A DNA stretch of 21,510 nt from Enterenecus faecium (lineage in GTDB: Bacteria; Bacillota; Clostridia; Oscillospirales; Oscillospiraceae). Location of the stretch: positions 1-21,510 of the forward strand of contig DVFO01000097.1 of assembly GCA_018713215.1 (NCBI GenBank), given 5' to 3'. The notes beneath the pieces are model-generated. The model saw only the letters and a program-made list of their open reading frames with translations, was not told where the DNA came from and ran no database searches. Shown piece after piece: positions 13,300-19,371 of this stretch (within the stretch, counting starts at the first letter, position 1; each line of letters begins with the position of its first letter). The translations under genes were made by a program, and so were the position numbers.

Positions 13300-14046
13300 T
13301 TACCAGTACAATAATCCTATGATAAAGACCGCCAGTGCCAACACAGGCAAGAGCGTCCAGGAGATGTATCGGCTGGCCATCTCCCACTCGGAGGGCTCTG
13401 CCTCCTCCACGTTGCTGATTTCAAAGAGGAGATGGAAGCGGAACAGCTCGTCGGCATACAGCATGGTGAGGGCCGTGGCCACACAGATGACCACGCCTAA
13501 CACCCAACCCCACCAGCTCCCCGGATGGGTCAGCTCCGGGCCAAACATCACCTCCAGGATGGTGTAGGCCGAAGGCTCCATCATCCCTGTAACACTCCCG
13601 TATTGATCAACGGATAGCTCCATGGAGCTGTCCCGATGCATCTGGCTGCCATCCTGACGGTACACACGGAAGGTCTCACCCTCCCCGGATACACCGCCGT
13701 AAAAGAAGGTCTCCCCTCTCCGCTGCAGCTGGATGCCCCGCACCCCCTCCGGCAAATCCACCAGGTTCGGGTCTTCCTGGACGGTATAGGGGCCGTAGGT
13801 CTTCTCCCCGTAGTAAAACTCCACGGTCTGGTCCGGGGACACGGTGAAGCGGGCCGTTTCTCCATACACCTTCCCCTGGTACACCGTATTCTCTCCCTCC
13901 TGGGTACGCAGCAACAAGCCATCCCGGTAGGAAAAGGCCTGGCGGGAGGTGAGGATCGGATAGAGCACAGTGAACACCAGCACCATAGCCGCCATCAAAA
14001 TCAAAACACCCTTTTGATACCCATTCAACTCTCTCAGACGCTGCAT
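13300..14046 (-). CDS. Membrane protein of unknown function with an extracytoplasmic beta-rich segment
   Basis: This is a 248-residue hypothetical protein. An N-terminal transmembrane helix (GVLILMAAMVLVFTVLYPIL) is followed by about 130 residues rich in short beta-prone repeats (TVYQGKVYGETARFTV, VEFYYGEKTYGPYTV, TFRVYRQDG), likely outside the membrane. Two or three C-terminal hydrophobic segments follow, including WGWVLGVVICVATALTMLYA and ISWTLLPVLALAVFIIGLLYW. The ATG at 14046 is preferred to the one at 14085 because AGGTAGGTG lies 7 bases before it. It appears to be the last gene of a minus-strand unit starting near 14498. I recognise no family. Confidence 0.75.
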   Translation of the reverse strand: MQRLRELNGYQKGVLILMAAMVLVFTVLYPILTSRQAFSYRDGLLLRTQEGENTVYQGKVYGETARFTVSPDQTVEFYYGEKTYGPYTVQEDPNLVDLPEGVRGIQLQRRGETFFYGGVSGEGETFRVYRQDGSQMHRDSSMELSVDQYGSVTGMMEPSAYTILEVMFGPELTHPGSWWGWVLGVVICVATALTMLYADELFRFHLLFEISNVEEAEPSEWEMASRYISWTLLPVLALAVFIIGLLYW

Positions 14047-14206
14047 AGTCACACCTACCTTTCCCGTTTTTCTCTCTCCTGACATTGTACCACACCTGTG
14101 CTTGGGGTGCCATATAGAGGGTGTAAAATTGTCTCTTGCCTTCTCTTTTCAAGTACAGCACGCCGGAGCAGTAGGTAACCGGTTCAAATTCCAGGTGATT
14201 TAACAT
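13676..14206 (-). CDS. Doubtful reading frame; N-terminal part may be a gene remnant
   Basis: An ATG at 14206 with AAAGGA about 11 bases upstream opens a frame whose first 50 or so residues look like a real protein (HLEFEPVTYCSGVLYLKREG, then QFYTLYMAPQAQVWYN). From about 14046 on it runs out of frame inside the downstream membrane protein gene, where its composition (Gly, Pro, Arg rich) is that of a shadow frame. It lies 22 bases after the upstream small gene, in operon position. It is either a truncated or frameshifted remnant, or a small gene whose true end overlaps the next gene. I do not claim the full 176 residues are a functional protein. Confidence 0.25.
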   Translation of the reverse strand: MLNHLEFEPVTYCSGVLYLKREGKRQFYTLYMAPQAQVWYNVRREKNGKGRCDYAASERVEWVSKGCFDFDGGYGAGVHCALSDPHLPPGLFLPGWLVAAYPGGREYGVPGEGVWRNGPLHRVPGPDRGVLLRGEDLRPLYRPGRPEPGGFAGGGAGHPAAAERGDLLLRRCIRGG

Positions 14207-14228
14207 ACGTTGTGGTTCCTTTCTCCGC

Positions 14229-14498
14229 TCAAATCAGCATCAGCACGCCTGCGACCAACAACATTATCACCAGCGCCACGGCCAACATCCATTGTTTCTC
14301 CCGAATGGCCTCACAGATGTCCCGCAAATACCGCAAACCCAGCAGCCCCACGCTGAGAAAGACAAACAGCAGTCCCAAGGGGGCACCGATGCGAAACACC
14401 AAGCTGGGATATGCCGCTCCAGACAGCATAACCCCAAACAAGAGGACAAGGCCCAGGATTCCACTGGCAACGGTCAGTTTGGACAGCCTGTCTTTCAT
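14229..14498 (-). CDS. Small three-helix membrane protein, function unknown
   Basis: This is an 89-residue hypothetical protein with three hydrophobic segments (VASGILGLVLLFGVMLSGAA, then IGAPLGLLFVFLSVGLLGL, and MLAVALVIMLLVAGVLMLI), separated by short basic loops. The ATG at 14498 has GGAGTG about 9 bases upstream; the open frame extends farther 5' but without a site. It starts the minus-strand unit that runs to 13300 and has a promoter at 14570-14598. No family is recognised. Confidence 0.65.
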   Translation of the reverse strand: MKDRLSKLTVASGILGLVLLFGVMLSGAAYPSLVFRIGAPLGLLFVFLSVGLLGLRYLRDICEAIREKQWMLAVALVIMLLVAGVLMLI

Positions 14499-14569
14499 CG
14501 TGGAACACTCCCTTCCATGTATGCAATATTTTGTCTGTTTCCATTCAAACAACACGGATAAGTGCCTAT

Positions 14570-14598
14570 ATTGTACTATGCTTTTCCTCCATAGTCAC
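14570..14598 (-). promoter_or_regulatory. Probable promoter of the small membrane protein operon
   Basis: On the minus strand GTGACT (14593-14598, 4 of 6), 17 bp, then TACAAT (14570-14575, 5 of 6). Transcription would start about 60-70 bases before the ATG at 14498. Confidence 0.45.
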
Positions 14599-14716
14599 GA
14601 ACTTTTTTGCTATCCAGTTATTTTATATCATGCATGTATCAATACAACATTTCTGAACTATACTAATATTACTGAGGGTAAGTACACATTAGACGTCCTG
14701 TGTGTTGGGTTTCTTA
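14599..14716. other. AT-rich intergenic stretch upstream of the Abi locus
   Basis: This region holds no gene. It is much richer in A and T than the flanking chromosome and marks the start of the AT-rich island that continues to about 16790. It contains CTATACTAAT (14658-14667), which resembles the -10 region of the promoter used 82 bases downstream, and a small dyad around GACGTC (14692-14697) flanked by ACACA and TGTGT. Neither is strong enough to call. Confidence 0.5.
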
Positions 14717-14745
14717 TTGACATGCACCGACTTCTAAGCTATACT
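14717..14745 (+). promoter_or_regulatory. Strong promoter of the small RNA upstream of the Abi gene
   Basis: A perfect TTGACA (14717-14722), a 17-bp spacer and TATACT (14740-14745, 5 of 6). The predicted start, near 14752, is directly in front of the two-hairpin RNA, so the promoter appears built to produce that RNA first. Confidence 0.75.
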
Positions 14746-14751
14746 TATCTC

Positions 14752-14820
14752 AGTGAATAGGTTGCAGAAGCTCGTGGGGCCTGCAATCGGAGGAGTCCCT
14801 GCGGGGACTCCTTTTTATTT
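14752..14820 (+). ncRNA. Putative small RNA (about 70 nt) of an Abi/HEPN RNA-antitoxin system
   Basis: Between a consensus promoter and an intrinsic terminator lies a short non-coding stretch with two hairpins. Hairpin 1 pairs 14760-14767 with 14781-14788 (8 bp, one G-U) around a 13-base loop. Hairpin 2 pairs 14791-14799 with 14804-14812 (9 bp, perfect, 4-base loop) and is followed by TTTTTATTTT, so it doubles as the terminator. The Abi ribosome binding site starts directly after. The order of promoter, RNA, leaky terminator and toxin matches type III-like systems, and published work describes AbiF-family HEPN toxins controlled by an adjacent small RNA. The hairpins and promoter are seen directly; the antitoxin role is inference. 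It could instead be only a transcription attenuator for the Abi gene. Confidence 0.6.
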
Positions 14821-14833
14821 TGAGGTGTTTACC

Positions 14834-15778
14834 ATGGCAAAGCCTTTTATGACATATCAGCAGCAACTACTTAAGCTGGAAGAGAAACATTTGGTGATAG
14901 ATGACCCTCGAGCTGTAGAGGATATTTTACATCGCTATGGATACTTTGCTCTCATATCTGGTTATAAAGATTTATTAAAGAATCCTACAACCAAAAACTA
15001 CAAAGATGGTACCACCATTTATGATCTCGTGGCCATCTATCATTTCGATGAACAACTCCGTGGGCTAACCCTTCAATATCTGCTCCATGTTGAGCGACAC
15101 ATTCGTTCTGCGTTATCATATTGCTTTTGCAATACCTTTGGTGATTTACAGACAGCCTATCTATCTTCGCAGAACTATGATATTTCTACAGCAAAAAAGA
15201 GTGCTGCCGTAACACAGCTTATCAATTGCTACTTGAAACCACCGATTGTAAAGCCCACAAAATATGTCTACATCGAGCATCAAAAACAACAGCATCAGAA
15301 CGTACCGCTCTGGGTGCTCGTCCATACTTTGACGTTCGGCACACTTTCCAAAATGTATGGGCTCTGCAAACCACAAGTACAGTCTGCTATCAGCAGGGAG
15401 TTTTTGGGGATTGATGAGCATCAGTTGAAACAAATTCTGCGGGTAGTAACAGACTTCCGCAATGTCTGTGCACATAACGAGAGGTTATTTACCCACCGCT
15501 GTCCCACCCACGATATTCCCAATTTGCCTTTACACCAAAAACTGAAAATCCCCAAAAATGGGCAGGAATATATCTATGGAAAACGGGACTACTTTGCCGT
15601 GGTACTTGCCCTTCGGTATCTGATTCCTCACAAGGAATTTTTGGTATATAAAAAACATCTATCCAAGTTGATGGACAACCTGTGTGCCACAACAGATAAA
15701 ATATCACAGGAAGCCCTTTATGAGAAACTGGGTTTCCCTTGTAATTGGAAAAAAGTCACTTCTTATAAAAAAGTGTAA
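14834..15778 (+). CDS. Abi_2 (AbiD/AbiF) family HEPN protein, probable abortive-infection RNase
   Basis: This 314-residue protein belongs to the Abi_2 family of phage abortive-infection proteins, whose members carry a HEPN RNase fold. Visible motifs are RYGYFALISGYKDLL (34-48), the FDEQLRGLTLQYLLHVERHIR helix region (71-91) and the catalytic R-x4-H of HEPN RNases at Arg209 to His214 (FRNVCAHNERLF). Such enzymes cut RNA and cause dormancy or death when released from inhibition. The ATG at 14834 has GAGG about 9 bases upstream; the longer frame would read through the terminator hairpin. Base composition and codon use are clearly AT-richer than the chromosome on either side, a sign of horizontal acquisition. 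The gene follows the putative antitoxin RNA and ends in a strong terminator. Whether it is AbiF in the strict sense needs a phylogeny. Confidence 0.9.
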   Translation: MAKPFMTYQQQLLKLEEKHLVIDDPRAVEDILHRYGYFALISGYKDLLKNPTTKNYKDGTTIYDLVAIYHFDEQLRGLTLQYLLHVERHIRSALSYCFCNTFGDLQTAYLSSQNYDISTAKKSAAVTQLINCYLKPPIVKPTKYVYIEHQKQQHQNVPLWVLVHTLTFGTLSKMYGLCKPQVQSAISREFLGIDEHQLKQILRVVTDFRNVCAHNERLFTHRCPTHDIPNLPLHQKLKIPKNGQEYIYGKRDYFAVVLALRYLIPHKEFLVYKKHLSKLMDNLCATTDKISQEALYEKLGFPCNWKKVTSYKKV

Positions 15779-15781
15779 ACA

Positions 15782-15817
15782 AAAGTCAGCAAGAATTGTC
15801 TACTTCTTGCTGACTTT
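15782..15817. terminator. Bidirectional terminator between the Abi gene and the HTH gene
   Basis: A perfect 14-bp stem (15782-15795 with 15804-15817) with an 8-base loop, A-rich on one side and T-rich on the other, lies between the convergent Abi and HTH genes and 3 bases after the Abi stop codon. Confidence 0.9.
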
Positions 15818-15821
15818 TTCT

Positions 15822-16052
15822 TTATTTTGGACTTTCCTGCTCTGTCTGAGACGGCATGTACTCCAAAATATCCCCCGGCTGACAGTGCAGCGCCTCACAA
15901 ATGGCCTCCAAGGTGGAAAAGCGGATGGCGCTGACCTTCCCCGTCTTGATTTTCGACAGGTTTACATTGGCGATGCCAACCTTTTCCGCCAAAGTATTCA
16001 GGGACATTTTCCGGTCTGCCATCACCCGGTCCAATCGTAATACAATGGGCAT
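15822..16052 (-). CDS. YozG-like XRE family HTH regulator
   Basis: This 76-residue protein is a single Cro/C1-type helix-turn-helix domain: MSLNTLAEKVGIANVNLSKIKTGK is the HTH (split here by the register of helix 2 and 3), followed by AIRFSTLEAICEALHCQPGDILEY, the hallmark of the YozG group. Members are usually paired with a DUF2975 membrane protein, as here. The ATG at 16052 is preferred because GAGGAGAAG lies just upstream; a GTG at 16076 would overlap the neighbouring stop codon and has no site. It is the second gene of a two-gene unit (20-base gap) and probably represses the shared promoter. Confidence 0.9.
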   Translation of the reverse strand: MPIVLRLDRVMADRKMSLNTLAEKVGIANVNLSKIKTGKVSAIRFSTLEAICEALHCQPGDILEYMPSQTEQESPK

Positions 16053-16072
16053 AAGCTTCTCCTCATTCCACG

Positions 16073-16663
16073 TCACAGCGTCTCATCGGACAGCTGCTGC
16101 AAGGTCTCCCCGTAGATAAAAATGCGCCGAAACAGCCGGATCAAAAAGAACCAAATAATAAAATCACCATCTCCTACCACGGTTAAGGAGCAGGATTCCA
16201 CCATGTTTGCAGCAAACAGGGAAGAAATATCAATCATCTGGTCGTAAACCATGTTTGTTGCCAGTTGAAGAATCAGTCGAACCACACCAAAAATCAAGAC
16301 CGTATAGGATAGCTTTTTCAACCCGTCGCTCACCGCCGTGTTGAACGGTTTTCCCTGTGTCATTGGTTCAAAAATACCTTGAAGGATTCGGATCGCGTAA
16401 CAGGAAAGGCCCCCGTAAAGGACAATGTTCGCCAAGGACATCCATAAAATGTTGATCAGTTGTGCGCGGGAGTACCCCTGGCTGAGTTTCAACCTGTAAT
16501 TTCCAATCGTAATGGAAACACCCTGGATGACTGCGGTATCATCCATAAAAATCAACGATGCAATCATGATACATGCAGAGACAACGCTGACAACGACGAC
16601 AATCCAAAACAGAATTCGCAGGATTTTCTGCACCAGCTTGGTGGATTTCATAATCTTCTCCAT
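16073..16663 (-). CDS. DUF2975 domain membrane protein
   Basis: This is a 196-residue integral membrane protein with four hydrophobic segments: ILRILFWIVVVVSVVSACIM, then ILWMSLANIVLYGGLSCYAI, LSYTVLIFGVVRLILQLA, and the helix before the terminal IYGETLQQLSDETL. The tail, the PMTQGKPFNTAV loop and the pairing with a YozG-like HTH gene are typical of DUF2975 proteins. The function of the family is not established; a role as a membrane partner of the regulator is plausible. The ATG at 16663 has GGAGGGAG upstream. It has a perfect sigma-A promoter. Its composition is AT-richer than the core genes, as in the adjacent Abi gene. Confidence 0.88.
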   Translation of the reverse strand: MEKIMKSTKLVQKILRILFWIVVVVSVVSACIMIASLIFMDDTAVIQGVSITIGNYRLKLSQGYSRAQLINILWMSLANIVLYGGLSCYAIRILQGIFEPMTQGKPFNTAVSDGLKKLSYTVLIFGVVRLILQLATNMVYDQMIDISSLFAANMVESCSLTVVGDGDFIIWFFLIRLFRRIFIYGETLQQLSDETL

Positions 16664-16700
16664 ATAGCTCCCTCCTTAATTTGTGGATTTCTCTACTTGC

Positions 16701-16729
16701 ATTATACGAGGGGTATATATCTTTGTCAA
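16701..16729 (-). promoter_or_regulatory. Perfect-consensus promoter of the DUF2975-HTH operon with a dyad in the spacer
   Basis: On the minus strand TTGACA (16724-16729), exactly 17 bp, then TATAAT (16701-16706), both perfect. A palindrome TATAC-N5-GTATA (16703-16717) overlaps the -10 and the spacer. It is well placed as the operator of the HTH protein encoded in the same operon. Confidence 0.75.
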
Positions 16730-16774
16730 TATATTTTTAACGACAAACATTAAATTTTATATGCATTATATAAG

Positions 16775-16809
16775 AAGGGCGAGGACACCCAATTCGTGTC
16801 CTCGCCCTT
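16775..16809 (-). terminator. Rho-independent terminator of spoIVB
   Basis: A perfect 14-bp stem (16775-16788 with 16796-16809) with a 7-base loop lies 4 bases after the spoIVB stop codon and continues into CTTATATAAT on the minus strand. It insulates spoIVB from the AT-rich block. Confidence 0.85.
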
Positions 16810-16812
16810 GAC

Positions 16813-17859
16813 TTAACCTGCTGCCTGGAGCATGTCTCCAATATAGATGCCATAGCCCGACGTGGGGTCATCCACCATGACATGGGTGACTGCCCCGATG
16901 ATCTTGCCGTTTTGGAGAATGGGGGAGCCGCTCATGCCCTGGACGATGCCTCCGGTTTTGTCCAGCAGCCGGGGGTCGGTAACGTGGATGAGATAGTCCC
17001 GGCCCCCGTCCTGGCTGTCCGGGTAGACCTTGAGAATCTCAATCTCGTACTCCTCCACCTGGTTGCCGGAGATGTTGCTGAGGATGGTGGCCTTCCCCGC
17101 CTTCACCTCGTCCCGGCTGGCCACTTCCACCGCCTGGCCGGAAAACCAGCTGGTGTCGGTCATGGTGCCGTAGATGCCGCAGGAGGTGTTGTCGTCCAGC
17201 TCACCCAGGGTCACGTCCGCCTCAAAGATGCCCCGCAGCTGCCCCGGAGTTCCACACTGGCCCTTGTCCACCCCGGAGACGGTGGCGGGCAGAATGCTGC
17301 CGCTCTCCAGGGGCATGAGCAGGGCGGTGTCCACGTCGTTGATGCCGTGGCCCAGGGCCCCGAAGGTCCCGGTCTGGGGACAGTAGAAGGTGACGGTACC
17401 AATGCCCGCCATGGAGTCCCGAATCCAGGCCCCCAGCTTATACTCCCCGTCGGCGGAGCACAGCACCGCCTGGGCGGTCAGCTGCACCTGCTCTTCATTG
17501 CGGATGGCCCGGATGCTCATGGTCTCCCCCTCCAGCTCCTGCAAGAGGGCGGACACCTCCTCAATGGTGTCCACCTCGGTGGAGTTGATATGGGTGATGA
17601 TGTCCCCCTCCCGCAGACCGCAGTCCTTGGCCGGATTCACCGCCCCGTTCTGGGTGGAAATTTCCGAAGTTCCCACCACCACAACGCCATCGGAGAAGAG
17701 CTTGATGCCCACGGCACGCCCCACTGGGACCACTTTCAAGGTGTCGGCTTTGGCGCTGCCCAGGACTGGCCACAGGGCCAGAGCTACCACCAGCACCACC
17801 AGGACGACCCGCAGCACCGCCTGGGTCATCCCCACCCATGGTTTGATCTCTTCGTTCAA
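16813..17859 (-). CDS. spoIVB: SpoIVB serine peptidase (family S55)
   Basis: SpoIVB is made in the forespore, crosses the inner membrane and cleaves the SpoIVFA/BofA complex, which switches on pro-sigma-K processing in the mother cell. The 348-residue protein has an N-terminal membrane anchor (about 13-33), a PDZ domain (about 50-130, with CGLREGDIITHINSTEV), and the S55 peptidase domain with catalytic His171 in GALGHGIND and the nucleophile motif GMSGSPI (308-314). The C-terminal VDDPTSGYGIYIGDML is the usual end. Its start is a TTG at 17859 with GTGAGG close upstream; this is a short spacing and a rare codon. An identical 11-base TGAACGAAGAG occurs 25 bases farther upstream in another frame. 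The gene lies upstream of spo0A in most spore formers but is separated from it here. Confidence 0.95.
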   Translation of the reverse strand: MNEEIKPWVGMTQAVLRVVLVVLVVALALWPVLGSAKADTLKVVPVGRAVGIKLFSDGVVVVGTSEISTQNGAVNPAKDCGLREGDIITHINSTEVDTIEEVSALLQELEGETMSIRAIRNEEQVQLTAQAVLCSADGEYKLGAWIRDSMAGIGTVTFYCPQTGTFGALGHGINDVDTALLMPLESGSILPATVSGVDKGQCGTPGQLRGIFEADVTLGELDDNTSCGIYGTMTDTSWFSGQAVEVASRDEVKAGKATILSNISGNQVEEYEIEILKVYPDSQDGGRDYLIHVTDPRLLDKTGGIVQGMSGSPILQNGKIIGAVTHVMVDDPTSGYGIYIGDMLQAAG

Positions 17860-17887
17860 TGATCCTCACCGCCTCTTCGTTCACAAT

Positions 17888-17903
17888 TTGGGCGTTCGCC
17901 CAA
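17888..17903. other. 16-base palindrome upstream of spoIVB
   Basis: TTGGGCG and CGCCCAA, 7-base perfect arms with a 2-base centre, lie about 30-45 bases before the spoIVB start. It could be an operator or a small hairpin; no clear sigma-F or sigma-G promoter was found around it. The rest of the gap to 18064 shows nothing I can support. Confidence 0.35.
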
Positions 17904-18064
17904 TCCTTAATGTGCCTGAGACGGCGGGGTTTCTTCCGTGGAAAAGGGAGGGCCTTTTGGAAAAGCCCGAAATGGAGGGAAAAAACTTTTGTGTTTCACC
18001 ACGGTTTCATTCATAGTTTGCCCCACTGCGGGCATAACTTGTAGTAAGAAACGAGGTGAGAGCT

Positions 18065-18589
18065 GTGAAAATTTTTCAAAAAAAGACGATTTTTACCCTG
18101 ATCGCCGCCCTGATCTTGGGGGTAGGGCTTCATTTTCTCTTCTCCTGGCTGCCCAGCCCCATCACCGCTCTGGTCTCTCCGGTGCGGGAGAGCCTGTGGG
18201 AACATCTGAAAATCCTCCTCATCCCCCTGCTGCTGTCCGGGCTGTATCTCACCCATGGCCGAGGTCTGGACGGTCTGGCCCCCTGGCTGTTGACCCTGCC
18301 CATCATCGGCGGAGCCATGCTGCTGCTGAGCTACCTCTACCACGTCCCCTTCCAGGGCGATGGGATGGCCTTTGACCTCATTTTGTACGTGGTACTCATG
18401 GTGGCAGGGTTTGTGCTGGCCCAAGTCCTGGCCCCGCTCACTCAGCGGCCCTTCCTTCCCACCCTCTGCCTGCTGGCGGCTCTGGCGGTGGGTTGGATGA
18501 TGATCTGGTTCACCTTTTTCCCCCCGGATATGGTAGTATTCCTGGACCTGAGCAAACATACTCCCACCTTTTATATCCTGCCCAAGTAA
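18065..18589 (+). CDS. DUF6512 family membrane protein
   Basis: This is a 174-residue integral membrane protein with about five hydrophobic segments. The stretch LHFLFSWLPSPITALVSPVR followed by ESLWEHLKILLIPLL is typical of the DUF6512 group, common in Clostridia. The start is GTG at 18065 with GAGGTG 7-8 bases before it; the GTG at 18056 is part of that site. The function is unknown. It stands alone, divergent from spoIVB, and is followed by a two-way terminator. Confidence 0.8.
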   Translation: MKIFQKKTIFTLIAALILGVGLHFLFSWLPSPITALVSPVRESLWEHLKILLIPLLLSGLYLTHGRGLDGLAPWLLTLPIIGGAMLLLSYLYHVPFQGDGMAFDLILYVVLMVAGFVLAQVLAPLTQRPFLPTLCLLAALAVGWMMIWFTFFPPDMVVFLDLSKHTPTFYILPK

Positions 18590-18590
18590 A

Positions 18591-18624
18591 AAAATCTGCA
18601 CCGGGCTTCCGGTGCAGATTTTTT
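18591..18624. terminator. Bidirectional terminator
   Basis: CTGCACCGG and CCGGTGCAG (18596-18604 with 18609-18617), extended by flanking A and T runs (AAAAAAT and ATTTTTT), form a strong hairpin between the convergent DUF6512 and DUF1643 genes. It overlaps the stop codon of the latter. Confidence 0.9.
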
Positions 18625-19243
18625 AATCGAGGCTGTTGAGATACTCCTCTACGTCGAAGGGGTCCAGGCCGCTGTCCTTACGGAGATACAGGGGGTGGTG
18701 GGGGTGGCCCTTTTTGGAGCGCTTCCCGGCGGTGTACCAGGCCGCCCCATGGGTCTGGCCGATGGCGATCATGTCCCGGACACAGGCGGGCAGATAGTCC
18801 CGCTTTTCGATAATGGTGCCCCAGGCCGCCCAGATGCCGGGCTGAGTGTCCTCGTAGAGGGACAAAACATAGTCAAAGGCCTTCATGTTCTCCTGGTGGA
18901 GCGCCTCATTGCAGTGCTTTTCCATGTGGTCCGGGTCGGTGGCCCGCTGGGGGTAGACGTTGAACATGACAAAGCTGTCAAAGCCGTTGTGGAGGGCCAC
19001 CCGCTCCACCGACTTCAAGGTGTTGTCCAGATCGTCGGGGGCGGCTGTAGAGGGATTGATGCCCACACAGATGAGGGGCCGCTTGCCCCGGGTGGCCAGA
19101 ATGTATCGGTACTCGCAGTAGAAGGGGGGCACGTACAGCCACCGATCAACGTCATAGTCCTCTTTGGGGGTGAGCGCCTGGTCCAGGGCCGCTTGGAAGG
19201 GCAACAGCTCAAGCAGGCTGGTTTCGCCGCTGGGAATGTGCAT
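18623..19243 (-). CDS. DUF1643 domain protein
   Basis: This 206-residue soluble protein belongs to the DUF1643 family. Signature segments are YRYIL (45-49), the CVGINPSTAAPDDLDNTLK region (59-77), MFNVYPQRAT (93-102), AAWGTIIEKR in the middle, and a C-terminal GHPHHPLYLRKDSGLDPFD. The biochemical function of the family is not known. The ATG at 19243 is chosen because AAGGAGG lies 8 bases upstream; the frame continues farther 5' without a site and through what is probably the divergent promoter region. It is monocistronic. Confidence 0.88.
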   Translation of the reverse strand: MHIPSGETSLLELLPFQAALDQALTPKEDYDVDRWLYVPPFYCEYRYILATRGKRPLICVGINPSTAAPDDLDNTLKSVERVALHNGFDSFVMFNVYPQRATDPDHMEKHCNEALHQENMKAFDYVLSLYEDTQPGIWAAWGTIIEKRDYLPACVRDMIAIGQTHGAAWYTAGKRSKKGHPHHPLYLRKDSGLDPFDVEEYLNSLD

Positions 19244-19371
19244 GGAGGGTCCTCCTTGATGTTTTTTCCCATCATACCACGGGGACGGAGAAATGGAAAG
19301 CGTCCCCGCCTTGCTTTTTTTCTCCCTGTCGTTTATCATACTGATATCGACTTTGGAGAGGAGGGCTGTTT

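Noticed and set aside
14752..14820. Two-hairpin RNA considered as tandem antitoxin repeats of the ToxIN type
   Set aside because: The two hairpins differ in sequence and there is no direct repeat, so it is not a classical repeat-array type III antitoxin.
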